Source: Arthrobacter sp. ISL-95
GTDB taxonomy: Bacteria > Actinomycetota > Actinomycetes > Actinomycetales > Micrococcaceae
DNA: 64,000 nucleotides
Reading direction: 5' to 3'
Assembly: GCF_018613695.1 (NCBI RefSeq)
Contig: NZ_JAGGPR010000005.1
Span: forward strand, 1-64,000
Shown: in pieces, positions 6,946 through 15,996 of the stretch
How positions within the stretch are numbered: the stretch's first letter is position 1
How the letters are laid out: the number at the start of each line of letters is the position of its first letter
The notes under the pieces: generated by a model
Told to the model about the DNA's origin: nothing
The model's input: the letters and a program-made list of their open reading frames with translations, nothing else
Databases searched by the model: none
Translations under genes and position numbers: made by a program

Positions 6946-8256
6946 GTGAAGGTACTCGTCATTGGCCCAGGCGGCCGCGAACACGCCATTGTCCGCTCTC
7001 TGCTTGAAGATCCCAACGTTTCCGAGGTCCACGCGGCCCCAGGCAACGCCGGCATCAGCAAACTCGTTCCCACCCACGCGATTGACGGGAACAATCCGGA
7101 AGCCGTGTCCGCCCTCGCCACCAAGTTGGGCGTGGACTTGGTTGTTGTAGGACCCGAGGCGCCCTTGGCTGCCGGTGTGTCCGACGCCGTCCGCGAAGCA
7201 GGCATTCCGGTATTCGGCCCCAGTAAGGAAGCCGCCCAACTGGAGGCTTCCAAGGCGTTTGCCAAGCAGATCATGGCCGAAGCGAACGTTCCCACGGCCA
7301 TGGCCCGCGTTGCCACCAACGCCGAGGAAGCTGCTGACGCCCTGGACACCTTCGGCGCACCGCACGTTGTCAAGGACGATGGCCTGGCCGCAGGCAAGGG
7401 TGTCGTGGTCACCAGAGACCGCGCGGAGGCTTTGGCACACGCACAGGCGTGCTTCGACGCCGGTGGGACCGTGGTGATCGAGGAATTCCTTGACGGCCCC
7501 GAGGTTTCCCTCTTCGTCCTTTGTGACGGCCGTACAACCGTTCCGTTGTCCCCGGCGCAGGACTTCAAGCGCATCTTCGACAACGATGAAGGCCCCAACA
7601 CCGGCGGCATGGGTGCGTACACCCCGCTCGAATGGGCTCCCGAGGGCCTCGTCCAGGAAGTCATCGACCGCGTGGCCCAACCCACCGTGGACGAGATGGC
7701 CCGCCGCGGCACTCCCTTTGTTGGCGTGCTGTACTGCGGCCTCGCCCTGACATCCCGTGGCACACGCGTCATCGAGTTCAACGTCCGCTTCGGCGATCCC
7801 GAGACGCAGGCCGTCCTCGCCCGCCTCAAGACCCCGCTCGGCGCGCTGCTGCTGGCAGCTGCCAAGGGCGAACTGGACACCGCAGAAGAGCTGCGCTGGT
7901 CCAAGGACACGGCAGTCGCCGTCGTCGTTGCTGCCGAGAACTACCCGGACGCGCCCCGCACGGGCGATCGCATTCGCGGCCTGAAGAAGGTTGACGAGCT
8001 GGACGGCGTCCATGTGGTTCACGCCGGCACCAAGTTGGACGACGAAGGCAAGGTGGTTTCCGCCGGTGGACGCGTCCTCGCGGTGGTGGCGCTCGGTTCC
8101 GATCTTGTGGAGGCGCGCGAAAAAGCGTACGACGGCGTTGAGCTGGTTCAGCTTGAAGGCTCACAGTTCCGTACGGACATCGGTGGCAAAGCCGCCCGAG
8201 GCGAAATCCGCGTGCCGTACACGGCCACCGGAACCATCCCGAAAGTGCAGGCCTGA
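6946..8256 (+). CDS. purD: Phosphoribosylamine-glycine ligase
   Basis: This 436-residue ATP-grasp enzyme makes glycinamide ribonucleotide in step 2 of purine synthesis. It begins MKVLVIGPGGREHAI, exactly as PurD proteins do, which selects GTG 6946. Other family signs are LDTFGAPHVVKDDGLAAGKGVVV, VVIEEFLDGPEVSLF, PAQDFKRIFDNDEGPNTGGMG (ATP-grasp) and EFNVRFGDPETQ (metal-binding). Upstream, TACCCT at 6932-6937 and GAGGA directly before the start are both visible, so either a leaderless or a very short leader start is possible. purC follows two bases after the stop, forming a tight operon. Confidence 0.95.
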   Translation: MKVLVIGPGGREHAIVRSLLEDPNVSEVHAAPGNAGISKLVPTHAIDGNNPEAVSALATKLGVDLVVVGPEAPLAAGVSDAVREAGIPVFGPSKEAAQLEASKAFAKQIMAEANVPTAMARVATNAEEAADALDTFGAPHVVKDDGLAAGKGVVVTRDRAEALAHAQACFDAGGTVVIEEFLDGPEVSLFVLCDGRTTVPLSPAQDFKRIFDNDEGPNTGGMGAYTPLEWAPEGLVQEVIDRVAQPTVDEMARRGTPFVGVLYCGLALTSRGTRVIEFNVRFGDPETQAVLARLKTPLGALLLAAAKGELDTAEELRWSKDTAVAVVVAAENYPDAPRTGDRIRGLKKVDELDGVHVVHAGTKLDDEGKVVSAGGRVLAVVALGSDLVEAREKAYDGVELVQLEGSQFRTDIGGKAARGEIRVPYTATGTIPKVQA

Positions 8257-8258
8257 AC

Positions 8259-9197
8259 ATGACTGAAGGCATCCCCACCGGCGGCTTCGAAACCGAAACA
8301 CTGGAACTCCCGGGCTGGACGCACGTCTACTCCGGCAAGGTCCGCGACCTGTACGTCCCGACCGACGAAGCAATCACGGAAAAGATCGGCCAGGACTGCG
8401 TGCTGGTTGTCGCCAGCGACCGCATCAGCGCCTACGATCACGTGCTGAGCAGCGAAATACCGGACAAAGGCCGCGTCCTGACGCAGCTGAGCCTGTGGTG
8501 GTTCGATCAGTTGGACGTTGAGCACCACGTGCTGGCCTCCACGGTTGAGGGTGGCGTTCCTGCCGCCGTTGAGGGCCGGGCCATGATCTGCAAGAAGCTG
8601 GACATGTTCCCTGTGGAATGCATCGCGCGCGGCTACCTCACCGGCTCCGGCTTGGCTGAGTACAAGGAATCCCGCACGGTGTGCGACATTCCACTGCCGG
8701 AGGGTTTGGTCGATGGTTCACGCTTGGAGAAAGCACTCTTCACGCCCTCTGCCAAGGCCGAAGTGGGCGAGCACGACGTCAACATCACTTACGACGACGT
8801 CGTGGCCATGGTAGGCGACGACATCGCTGCCCGCCTCAGTGAACTCACGCTGAAGATCTACACGCGTGCCGAGGAGATCGCCCGCGAACGCGGCATCATC
8901 CTGGCTGACACCAAGGTGGAGTTCGGCATCGACGCAGCCACTGGCATCATCACCTTGGGCGACGAAGTACTCACCCCGGACTCTTCACGGTTCTGGGATG
9001 CGTCCACGTACGCGCCGGGTCAGTCGCAGCCTTCGTATGACAAGCAGTACGTCCGCGACTGGCTGACCTCCGCCGAGTCCGGCTGGGACAAGTCCTCCGA
9101 CACTCCGCCGCCGGCATTGCCTGCCGAGGTTGTGGAGCGCACCCGCGCCCGCTACGTGGAGGCCTACGAGAAGCTCACGGGCCGCACCTTCGCCTAA
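8259..9197 (+). CDS. purC: Phosphoribosylaminoimidazole-succinocarboxamide synthase
   Basis: This 312-residue enzyme couples CAIR with aspartate using ATP (SAICAR synthesis, purine pathway). Recognisable motifs are VYSGKVRDLY near the N-terminus, VASDRISAYDHVL, RGYLTGSGLAEY, FTPSAKAEVGEHDVNI and GIILADTKVEFGI, followed by LTPDSSRFW. Length is typical of the longer bacterial/fungal type. It lies two bases after purD and is clearly cotranscribed. A 68 bp palindromic element begins three bases after its stop and separates it from the convergent regulator gene. Confidence 0.95.
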   Translation: MTEGIPTGGFETETLELPGWTHVYSGKVRDLYVPTDEAITEKIGQDCVLVVASDRISAYDHVLSSEIPDKGRVLTQLSLWWFDQLDVEHHVLASTVEGGVPAAVEGRAMICKKLDMFPVECIARGYLTGSGLAEYKESRTVCDIPLPEGLVDGSRLEKALFTPSAKAEVGEHDVNITYDDVVAMVGDDIAARLSELTLKIYTRAEEIARERGIILADTKVEFGIDAATGIITLGDEVLTPDSSRFWDASTYAPGQSQPSYDKQYVRDWLTSAESGWDKSSDTPPPALPAEVVERTRARYVEAYEKLTGRTFA

Positions 9198-9200
9198 AGC

Positions 9201-9268
9201 ACCCAACTGAGTCGCAGTTAAGCGCGTTTTGACCGCTCAAAACGCGCTTAACTGGGACTTACTTGGGT
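9201..9268. repeat. Palindromic repeat family A, copy 1
   Basis: A 68 bp palindrome lies between the convergent purC and XRE-TPR genes. Its ends are ACCCAACT and ACTTGGGT, and the inner 18 bp stem (9215-9232 with 9237-9254) is perfect around CCGC. The same ends recur at 25092-25159 and 59226-59292. Probably acts as a bidirectional terminator. Confidence 0.8.
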
Positions 9269-9272
9269 TAAG

Positions 9273-10538
9273 TCAGGCTTGCGAGTGTTCCTTCGCGGCA
9301 CGGCGCTCGGCCAGGCGGATCTCCAGCACTGCGTCCATGGCCTGTTGCACCCGGTCCGAGGCTCCTGCCGCACTGAAGTCGTGCTGTGCCTCTTCCAGGA
9401 ACTGGAGAGCCTCAGCGGCTTCCCCTGCTGCTTTCAAGGACTTCCCCAGCAACAGCGAGACTTCCCCGGCGGTGTGCCGGGCCAGCACCTTGCGGTCTGC
9501 GTAAATTTCGCGGAGCTTCTCCACGGCTGCAGGGATATCCCCTGTCAGGTACAGCCAGCGGGCGCGGATGAATGCGACCTCCAACTGGTCCGTCTTGTTG
9601 CCGCCCACTATGGACAGCGCGAGTTCGGCACGTTCAATGGCAGACAACGTCTCCGGTTCAACGATCCCAGAGGACAGTCGAACCGCTGCGGACGCTTTGT
9701 TGAATCGGGCCCACAGTTCAATGTCGTTGGCGGGGGAGAGGAGCTTGGCTGCACGTTCGTGGTGCTTGATACCCTCAACGTAGTCGTGGCGCATGAAGGC
9801 AACGTTGCCAACAACCCAAGCCACTTCGCCGGCCAGTTGCGACATGGAGTGCTCGTCCATGTGCTCGATCATCGCCAGGCAGTACTCCCAGGCCTCGTCC
9901 AGCTTGCCGCTCTCGGCAAGAGCGCCGATTAGCGCGCGGTGCGCACCGATAATGAGTGTGGATCCCTTGGGCAGCTGCTCGCTGAGTTTGACGGCTTGTT
10001 TGGCATGCTCGACGGCGGTGGCCAGCTGACCTTGTCCGTGACACACCGCGGCAAGCATCTGCCATGCGCGCACTCCAAGACCGGCCGATTCCGTGGCCAT
10101 GGGGTGTTCCAGGAGGTGTTCAACAATTTGCTGGCATTCCTTCAACTGGCCTTGCTTCATCACGCACTCGGCCTGCATGTACGTCATGTTCCACCAGGCG
10201 CTGTTGTTCTTGGCCTCAAGGGCAATCTGCGCTGCGGTTGCTGCGTGGCTGGCGGCGAGTTGGTAGTCGCGGAGATCCCAGGCCTGCCGGGCGTAGAGGC
10301 CGGCGAGGACGTACTCGGCGTCGCTTACGGAAACGGGTTGGCTCCACGCTTCAAGTGCTTTGGGCGCCAGCTCAAGCCGGCGGGCGAGCTCCTCGATGAC
10401 TTCGGCGGTGGGCTCGCGGCGACCTGTCTCGAGCAACGAAATATAGCTCGGTGAATACAGGTTTTTGCCGAGCTCTGCCTGGGTTAACCCACGTTCGAGC
10501 CGTTCGGCACGTAGCTTCTCGCCGAATCCGTTTCCCAC
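9273..10538 (-). CDS. XRE-family HTH regulator with TPR domain (candidate peptide-pheromone receptor)
   Basis: This 421-residue cytoplasmic protein has an N-terminal Cro/C1-type helix-turn-helix (about residues 8-62, including LTQAELGKNLYSPSYISLLE) followed by about 330 residues of helical hairpins of tetratricopeptide type (for example AAVCHGQGQLATAVEHAKQA and ALIGALAESGKLDEAWEYCL). This is the RRNPP architecture (Rap, Rgg, NprR, PlcR, PrgX), in which the TPR domain binds a re-imported peptide and alters DNA binding. GTG 10538 is preceded by AGGAGG. It is divergent from a gene for a small secreted peptide across 127 bp, the standard receptor-pheromone layout. Domain assignment is firm; peptide binding is inference. 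Confidence 0.75.
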   Translation of the reverse strand: MGNGFGEKLRAERLERGLTQAELGKNLYSPSYISLLETGRREPTAEVIEELARRLELAPKALEAWSQPVSVSDAEYVLAGLYARQAWDLRDYQLAASHAATAAQIALEAKNNSAWWNMTYMQAECVMKQGQLKECQQIVEHLLEHPMATESAGLGVRAWQMLAAVCHGQGQLATAVEHAKQAVKLSEQLPKGSTLIIGAHRALIGALAESGKLDEAWEYCLAMIEHMDEHSMSQLAGEVAWVVGNVAFMRHDYVEGIKHHERAAKLLSPANDIELWARFNKASAAVRLSSGIVEPETLSAIERAELALSIVGGNKTDQLEVAFIRARWLYLTGDIPAAVEKLREIYADRKVLARHTAGEVSLLLGKSLKAAGEAAEALQFLEEAQHDFSAAGASDRVQQAMDAVLEIRLAERRAAKEHSQA

Positions 10539-10558
10539 GGGTCCCTCCTACAGGTGTC

Positions 10559-10612
10559 TTTTGACCAAAACCTTGACAGTCTCTGTGGAAAACATTTTAC
10601 AATGTATGTCAA
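10559..10612. promoter_or_regulatory. Divergent promoter-operator region of the peptide/receptor pair
   Basis: For the peptide gene, TTGACA at 10573-10578 and TACAAT at 10598-10603 form a strong promoter with a long 19-base spacer. Three dyads overlap it: TTTTG-AC-CAAAA at 10559-10570, ACATT-TTAC-AATGT at 10592-10605 across the -10, and TTGACA/TGTCAA at 10573-10578 and 10607-10612. The last arm is also a perfect minus-strand -35 box facing the regulator gene, without an obvious -10. Confidence 0.5.
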
Positions 10613-10665
10613 CAGGGACCGTGCAATTTCCGTAACGAATCCGACTCGCATTGGGGTACAACATC

Positions 10666-10890
10666 ATGTTCAAGAAAATCATTGCTTCAGTGGCCGTGGC
10701 GGGCGCACTGACGCTCGCGGTTGCGGCTCCCGGTGTAGTCTCTGCTGCTCCCGCAGCAGATTCCAGCACAGTAAGCGCCATTGGTAACTGGCCGGATCCT
10801 ATGCGGTCCACAACCACGACGCCCAAGAAGGACACGTCCGAAACGACAGTCAGCACGATGTCGATCGGCAACTGGCCTGATCCTATGTAA
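10666..10890 (+). CDS. Secreted peptide precursor with duplicated C-terminal octapeptide (candidate pheromone)
   Basis: This 74-residue protein starts at ATG 10666, with GGGG nine bases upstream. MFKKIIASVAVAGALTLAVA begins a clear Sec signal peptide with likely cleavage after VSA at residue 27. The exported part is 47 residues, polar and Ser/Thr-rich. IGNWPDPM occurs at residues 39-46 and again at 67-74, where it is the exact C-terminus. The two copies differ at three synonymous third positions and at no amino acid. Exported short precursors with an active C-terminal peptide are typical of Phr-type pheromones. It is divergent from an XRE-TPR regulator and has its own promoter and terminator. 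Other possibilities are a ribosomal peptide product or cell-wall peptide, but no modification genes are nearby. Confidence 0.7.
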   Translation: MFKKIIASVAVAGALTLAVAAPGVVSAAPAADSSTVSAIGNWPDPMRSTTTTPKKDTSETTVSTMSIGNWPDPM

Positions 10891-10907
10891 AACAATTGTA
10901 GTAAAAG

Positions 10908-10946
10908 AAACCCCGGAGCGTGACGAGCGATGCTCCGGGGTTTTTT
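10908..10946 (+). terminator. Intrinsic terminator of the peptide gene
   Basis: A perfect 12 bp GC-rich stem (10908-10919 with 10932-10943) is followed by a run of six T. It limits transcription to the small peptide gene. Confidence 0.9.
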
Positions 10947-11054
10947 ATGTCCTGCCCTGGTAGGCCACTGAAAGCATAGTGACGCGCGGCAGGTAGGCCA
11001 ACCGGCACGATGGTACATGTGGATAAGTCCGGGTGCGTTGGCCAACTTAAAGCA

Positions 11055-11084
11055 AAAATGGCGCCGATTTCTCGACGCCATTTT
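11055..11084 (-). terminator. Terminator downstream of tRNA-Pro
   Basis: AAAATGGCG and CGCCATTTT pair as a 9 bp stem; on the minus strand the stem runs into TTTTTGCTTT. It lies just after the tRNA gene. Confidence 0.75.
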
Positions 11085-11090
11085 CGTGTT

Positions 11091-11167
<77 letters not shown>

Positions 11168-11265
11168 ATCCGCTGCGAAAGCAACTGTTCAAGAATAGCC
11201 GAAACGTCCCGTGATGCGAAATCGAGGAGCCGGTGTCGCTACTCACAGCCGCCACGCCGCGAAAG

Positions 11266-13098
11266 CTACACCAACGAGTCCCGCCAAGCCCCGTGCAGTT
11301 GGGCAAACCGTCCACCGCCCGTGATCAGTTCAGCGGGGGTCCCGTCCTCCACAATACGTCCGTCGTGGACCACAAGAACCCTGTCAGCTGTCTCCACTGT
11401 TGAGAGTCGGTGGGCGATGATGATGGCCGTGCGGGCTCCCCTGCCACCAGCCACTTCCTCCAATAGGCTGGACAATCCCTGCTGGACCATCCGCTCAGAA
11501 GGGATGTCCAAGGAGGACGTTGCCTCGTCCAGTATCAGCACGGCCGGTGCGGCCAGGAAAGCGCGGGCGAAGCCGATGAGCTGGCGTTGACCGGAAGACA
11601 CCCGGCCACCCCGCTTGTTGACGTCCGTGTCGTATCCCTCGGGGAGGCTCATGATGAACTCGTGGGCCCCCACAGCTGTAGCAGCGGCCTCGATTTCGGA
11701 CCGCGAAGCCTCGGGACGACCGAGAGCGATGTTGTCCGCCACGGAGCCGCTGAAGAGGAAAGCCTCCTGCGTCACCATCACCACGGCGCGGCGGAGGTCC
11801 GTGGTGGAGAGGTCCCTTAGATCGATGCCGTCCAAGGTGATGGCCCCCGACGTGACATCGTAGAAGCGGGCCACGAGCTTGGCCAACGTCGACTTGCCGG
11901 CACCCGTTTGACCCACCAAGGCAACGGTTTGACCAGCCGGAATGTGCAGATCAAGCGTCGGAACAACCACCTTGCCGTCGCTGTAACCGAACTCCACGCC
12001 CTTGAAGTCGATTTCGCCGCGTGAGCTCTTCAACGCCACGGGGTTCTTCGGTGGACGGACGGTAGGTATTTCCTCAAGAAGTCCGGACACCTTTTCCAGC
12101 GCAGCCTGTGCACTCTGGAACGAGTTGTAGAACATTGCCATCTGGTCCACCGGCTGGAAGAAGCGCTTCGTGGACAAGATGAGTGCCAGCAGCACGCCAA
12201 CGGCAAGGTCTCCACTTAGCACCCGGAAGCCGCCAAACAGCAGGACCACGGCCACGCAGACATTGCCGATCAGCACCAAGCCGGGCTGGAAAATGCCGTT
12301 CAGGTTGATGGAGCGGACAGTGTTCTTGCGGTAGTCCTCGGCCAACTCACCGTACCGGGAAGCGTTCTCGCGCTCTTTGCGGAACGCCTTCACCGCACGG
12401 ATACCCGTCATGGTCTCCACGAAGTGGACGATCAGCCGGGCAGAGACCACACGCGACTCACGGAAGGCGATCTGTGAATGCTTTTGGTACCAGCGGGCAA
12501 GGAAGAACATGGGCACACCGGCCGCCAGGACAATCAAACCGCTGCGCCAGTCCAGCGCAAAGATCGTGAAAGCGGTGAACACCATGAACAGCATGCCGGA
12601 CGCCAAGGAGCTTACGCCCGAATCCAACAATTCGCGCAGCGCTTCCAGGTCCGAGGTCTGCCGGGCAATGATGCGGCCGGAGGTGTACTTCTCGTGGAAT
12701 TCCAGGCTCAACCGCTGGGTATGCCGGAAGACCCGCAGGCGCAGATCCAGCAGCATGGCCTGGCTGAGCCGGGCAGTGGAGGTCACGTACAGGGCGGTCA
12801 TTCCGGCCGTGGCGATCGCAGCCGCCAAGTACAGAGCACCAGCCAGCACCAAGGGTCCATTGTCGCCAGCCTGCAACGCAGGAAGGGCATTGTCGATTCC
12901 GAAAGCAATCAGGGCAGGCCCGGCAACCCGGGTGAGCTGCGAAACCACCACCATTGCGATCGTCAGCCAGAAACGCAAGCGCACAGGGCGGATGAGTGAG
13001 GCAAGCAAGGTGAGCGACCGGCGTCGTACGGCTTTGCTGTCTGCTTTGCTGAGGAGAGTGTTGTCCTCGTTGGCGGTTCCAAACGTTGCGGCACTCAC
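11266..13098 (-). CDS. ABC exporter half-transporter, catalytic subunit of a heterodimer
   Basis: This 610-residue protein fuses a six-helix exporter membrane domain (about residues 35-330) to an ATPase domain (about 370-605). The Walker A motif is GQTGAGKST and Walker B is [12 protein letters not shown] with the catalytic glutamate, but the signature motif is VSSGQRQ instead of LSGGQ. Its partner, encoded just upstream with a 4-base overlap, has the reverse pattern. This is the signature of heterodimeric exporters with one degenerate ATP site, such as TM287/288 and BmrCD. Such pumps export drugs, lipids or peptides. The substrate is unknown; the neighbouring genes give no hint. Confidence 0.9.
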   Translation of the reverse strand: MSAATFGTANEDNTLLSKADSKAVRRRSLTLLASLIRPVRLRFWLTIAMVVVSQLTRVAGPALIAFGIDNALPALQAGDNGPLVLAGALYLAAAIATAGMTALYVTSTARLSQAMLLDLRLRVFRHTQRLSLEFHEKYTSGRIIARQTSDLEALRELLDSGVSSLASGMLFMVFTAFTIFALDWRSGLIVLAAGVPMFFLARWYQKHSQIAFRESRVVSARLIVHFVETMTGIRAVKAFRKERENASRYGELAEDYRKNTVRSINLNGIFQPGLVLIGNVCVAVVLLFGGFRVLSGDLAVGVLLALILSTKRFFQPVDQMAMFYNSFQSAQAALEKVSGLLEEIPTVRPPKNPVALKSSRGEIDFKGVEFGYSDGKVVVPTLDLHIPAGQTVALVGQTGAGKSTLAKLVARFYDVTSGAITLDGIDLRDLSTTDLRRAVVMVTQEAFLFSGSVADNIALGRPEASRSEIEAAATAVGAHEFIMSLPEGYDTDVNKRGGRVSSGQRQLIGFARAFLAAPAVLILDEATSSLDIPSERMVQQGLSSLLEEVAGGRGARTAIIIAHRLSTVETADRVLVVHDGRIVEDGTPAELITGGGRFAQLHGAWRDSLV

Positions 13099-14894
13099 CG
13101 GCGGGCCTCCTCTGCTTCTTCGAGTTCGTCAAGTTCGGTATCCAGGTCCTTGGGACCGGCGTCCAGACTGGCGATGACGTAGCGGTAATGATCGTTCTCG
13201 GCCAACAGTTCCGTATGGGTCCCGACGGCGGTGATGGTTCCGTTTTCGAGCAATGCCACGCGGTCCGCCAAGGCCACGGTGGAGGGGCGGTGCGCGACGA
13301 TCAGAGTGGTGGTTTCGCGCAGGACCTCACGCAAACGGGCCTCCACGCGTTCCTCGGTATTTACGTCCAGGGCAGATAGGGGATCGTCCAGGACCAGAAC
13401 TCTCGGCTTGGCGGCGATGGCGCGGGCCAACGCAATGCGTTGCCGCTGGCCGCCGGACAGGCTCAAACCTTCCTCGCCGATCAGGGTGTCCACGCCGTCC
13501 GGCAACGAGTACGCGAACTGTGCCTGAGCCACGTCCAACGCCTCGTCCAGGGCAGCATCGCTGGGATTCGGAGCGCCTAGGAGGACGTTGTCCCGGACCG
13601 AACTGGAGAACAGCGTGGTGTCCTCGAATGCTACGGCGACGATCTTGCGGAGTTCGTCGATTTCGTAGTCACGGACATCCACACCGTCGATCGTCACGGC
13701 GCCCTCGGTGACATCGTAGAGGCGGGGGACCAGCTGGAGCAGGGCGCTCTTGCCGCTACCCGTGATGCCCACCAGGGCCATGGTCTCGCCGGGGTGGATA
13801 TCCAGGGTGACGTCGTGCAGGAGGGTGCCGCCGTCGTCGAACCCGAAACCTGCGTGCTCAAAGCGCAAGGCACCCTTCACGCGTTCCGGAACTGCGGCCT
13901 GGTCCGGCGAGGTGATGGTGTTTTCCGTGTCCATCACCTCAAAGTGACGGTCCAGGGCGGTCTTGGCGGTCAGTGCCATGGCCAGAAGCATGCCGGAGAA
14001 TTCCACGGGCGTGGCCACCACGGCAGCTGTTGCGAAGAACGCCACCAGAGCGCCGATGCTGAGTTCCCCACTCGCGGCGAGCATGATGCCCACCACCAGC
14101 CCGAAGCCCAGCGCCAGTTCCGGCAGCAACGTCACCACCAGTGTGAACCCGGCCTGCTGCTTGGCCTTGGCGATCTCGGTTTGGCGCAGTTCTTCCGCCT
14201 GGCCGTTGAAGTTTTCCAGCGCTTCGCGGCTCCGGCCGAAAGCCTTCAGCACGCGGATGCCGTGGACGGATTCCTCCACGGTGGTGGCGAGGTCGCCGGC
14301 TTGGTCCTGGCTGAGACGGGTGACCAAGCTGAAGCGGCGGCGGAAGCGGAAAGAGTTGATCATGATCGGCACGGCCGCTGCCAGGAAGATCAGCGCCAGC
14401 TGCCAGCTCATGGAGAACATCACGCCCACGCCGATGATCACCGTCAGCGTGGTGACCACCAACATGATCGCGCCGAAGGCCATCCAGCGGCGCAGGAAAC
14501 TCAAGTCCGTCATGGCGCGCGAGAGCAACTGGCCCGAACCCCAGCGGTCGTGGAACGCAACGGTGAGCTGCTGCAAGTGGCCGTACAGAGTCACGCGCAT
14601 CCGGGTCTCCACCGTGGTGGCGGGGTTGATGACGAACTGCCGGCGCAGGGCCACCAGCCCGGCTTCAGCAATACCCAAAGCAAGAATTACGACGGCGGCA
14701 ATCCAGACGGCGTCCGTGGAACCGCCAGGCTGCAGCGAGTTGTTGACCAGGACCCGCAACACTTGCGGGATGGTCAGTGCAACAATGCTGGCCAATAGGG
14801 CGCAGATGAGGCCCATGAATAGTCGGGGGAGGATGGGCCGCACGTGAGGGTACAGGCGGCCGACGGAGGTGAAGAATGACGTTTGCTTGGACAT
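13095..14894 (-). CDS. ABC exporter half-transporter, degenerate-site subunit
   Basis: This 599-residue half-transporter has six membrane segments (about residues 20-310) and an ATPase domain (about 345-585). Walker A is [10 protein letters not shown] and the signature LSGGQRQ is canonical, but Walker B reads [12 protein letters not shown], with aspartate in place of the catalytic glutamate. Paired with the downstream protein, its Walker motifs face the non-canonical VSSGQ, building one inactive site, while the other site is fully canonical. It is the first gene of the two-gene operon, and ATG 13098 of the partner overlaps its stop. The C-terminal tail [15 protein letters not shown] is acidic. 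Confidence 0.9.
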   Translation of the reverse strand: MSKQTSFFTSVGRLYPHVRPILPRLFMGLICALLASIVALTIPQVLRVLVNNSLQPGGSTDAVWIAAVVILALGIAEAGLVALRRQFVINPATTVETRMRVTLYGHLQQLTVAFHDRWGSGQLLSRAMTDLSFLRRWMAFGAIMLVVTTLTVIIGVGVMFSMSWQLALIFLAAAVPIMINSFRFRRRFSLVTRLSQDQAGDLATTVEESVHGIRVLKAFGRSREALENFNGQAEELRQTEIAKAKQQAGFTLVVTLLPELALGFGLVVGIMLAASGELSIGALVAFFATAAVVATPVEFSGMLLAMALTAKTALDRHFEVMDTENTITSPDQAAVPERVKGALRFEHAGFGFDDGGTLLHDVTLDIHPGETMALVGITGSGKSALLQLVPRLYDVTEGAVTIDGVDVRDYEIDELRKIVAVAFEDTTLFSSSVRDNVLLGAPNPSDAALDEALDVAQAQFAYSLPDGVDTLIGEEGLSLSGGQRQRIALARAIAAKPRVLVLDDPLSALDVNTEERVEARLREVLRETTTLIVAHRPSTVALADRVALLENGTITAVGTHTELLAENDHYRYVIASLDAGPKDLDTELDELEEAEEARR

Positions 14895-14932
14895 GCCCGC
14901 TTCTCAACAGCTGGATCTTCAGATGGTGCGGA

Positions 14933-14955
14933 GGTAGTTTCCCGTAGCAACTACC
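14933..14955. promoter_or_regulatory. Inverted repeat upstream of the ABC exporter operon
   Basis: GGTAGTT at 14933-14939 and AACTACC at 14949-14955 are perfect 7 bp arms with a 9-base spacer, 39 bases before the first exporter gene. It resembles an operator for a MarR- or TetR-type repressor; no such gene is adjacent. The rest of 14895-15046 shows nothing else clear. Confidence 0.45.
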
Positions 14956-15046
14956 CTATGTCATGGCGTGATTCGTTTCACAGAACAACGCAACGTAGGT
15001 GAAATGTTTGACCCAGTTATTGAGGATCGTAATAATCGCTCGGACT

Positions 15047-15994
15047 CTAGCTGCGAGGCGTGAGCGTCAGCAGCACTGCTTCCGGGCGGCAGGCTATGCG
15101 GACCGGGGCGAAGCGCGAGGTGCCGATGCCGCCGGAGACGTTCACCGGCGTCGTGAAGCTATCACTTTCCCAATCGTGAAGGCCCTTGGCACGCCAATTG
15201 GGAAGGTCGCAGTTGGCGACCAGCGCACCGTAGCCGGGGATACAGATTTGGCCACCGTGGGTGTGACCGGCAAGGATCAGATCCGCTCCGGCCTCAGTGA
15301 AGTGGTCCAGCACGCGCTGGTACGGTGCGTGGATGACGGCCACCTTCAAGTGGGGGCGGGCGTCCTGGTTGACTGTTCCGCGGGGCCAGCCGGCATAACG
15401 TTCGCGGCCGAGGTGCGGATCATCAACTCCCGAAAAGTCGAACCGCAGCCCGTTCAGTACCACTGACTGGGCTCGGTTGGTGAGGTCGATCCAGCCACCC
15501 ATGCCGAACGCCGAGCGGAGCTTGGGCCAGTCCAAGGCGGTGGGATCGGTCCGCATCCGGGAAGGACCGCGGAAGTAGCCTGCCGGATTCTTGATCCGCG
15601 GGGCATAGTAGTCGTTGGAACCCGGAACGAAAACGCCCGGAAACTCCAGCAGGGGGCGCAGGGCCTGGATCAGGGGATCGATGGCCTTCGCGTGGCTGAG
15701 GTTGTCACCCGTGTTGACCACGAGATCAGGCTTCAGATCCGCTAGCGACTGCAGCCACTGGGTCTTCTTCTCCTGGCCGGGGACGAAGTGGATGTCGCTC
15801 AGGTGCAGGACACGGAGCGGCTTGAAGCCCTCCGGAAGAATGGGCAGGGTCTCGTGACGGACCTCGAACTGGTCCTTCTCCCACCAACCGTAAGTGGCGG
15901 CTGCTGCCCCCGCTGCTGCGCCGACTGTAGCAGTGACGGCGAAACCGCGCCCGACAGTGCGGACGCGGTTTGCCAATGAATCGCTAAAGGACAT
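15047..15994 (-). CDS. Membrane-anchored metallophosphoesterase
   Basis: This 315-residue protein has an N-terminal hydrophobic stretch (about residues 18-37) and a calcineurin-like phosphoesterase domain. Metal-binding motifs are LHLSDIHFVPG, NTGDN, PGSNDYY (in place of GNHD), a histidine in VIHAP and AGHTHGGQ. It hydrolyses phosphomonoesters or diesters with a two-metal centre, possibly at the envelope. Its ATG lies two bases after the ponA stop (TGATCATG), so it is cotranscribed with the cell-wall synthase and may act on an envelope substrate, as in YkuE-like proteins. Confidence 0.85.
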   Translation of the reverse strand: MSFSDSLANRVRTVGRGFAVTATVGAAAGAAAATYGWWEKDQFEVRHETLPILPEGFKPLRVLHLSDIHFVPGQEKKTQWLQSLADLKPDLVVNTGDNLSHAKAIDPLIQALRPLLEFPGVFVPGSNDYYAPRIKNPAGYFRGPSRMRTDPTALDWPKLRSAFGMGGWIDLTNRAQSVVLNGLRFDFSGVDDPHLGRERYAGWPRGTVNQDARPHLKVAVIHAPYQRVLDHFTEAGADLILAGHTHGGQICIPGYGALVANCDLPNWRAKGLHDWESDSFTTPVNVSGGIGTSRFAPVRIACRPEAVLLTLTPRS

Positions 15995-15996
15995 GA

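Noticed and set aside
10951..11054. Further small peptide gene between the pheromone terminator and tRNA-Pro
   Set aside because: No start with a ribosome site and no signal peptide-like frame could be found in this 104-base stretch.
13794..14798. Long plus-strand open frame of over 300 codons inside the ABC exporter gene
   Set aside because: It lies wholly antisense to a gene with clear ABC motifs; high-GC DNA gives such shadow frames often.
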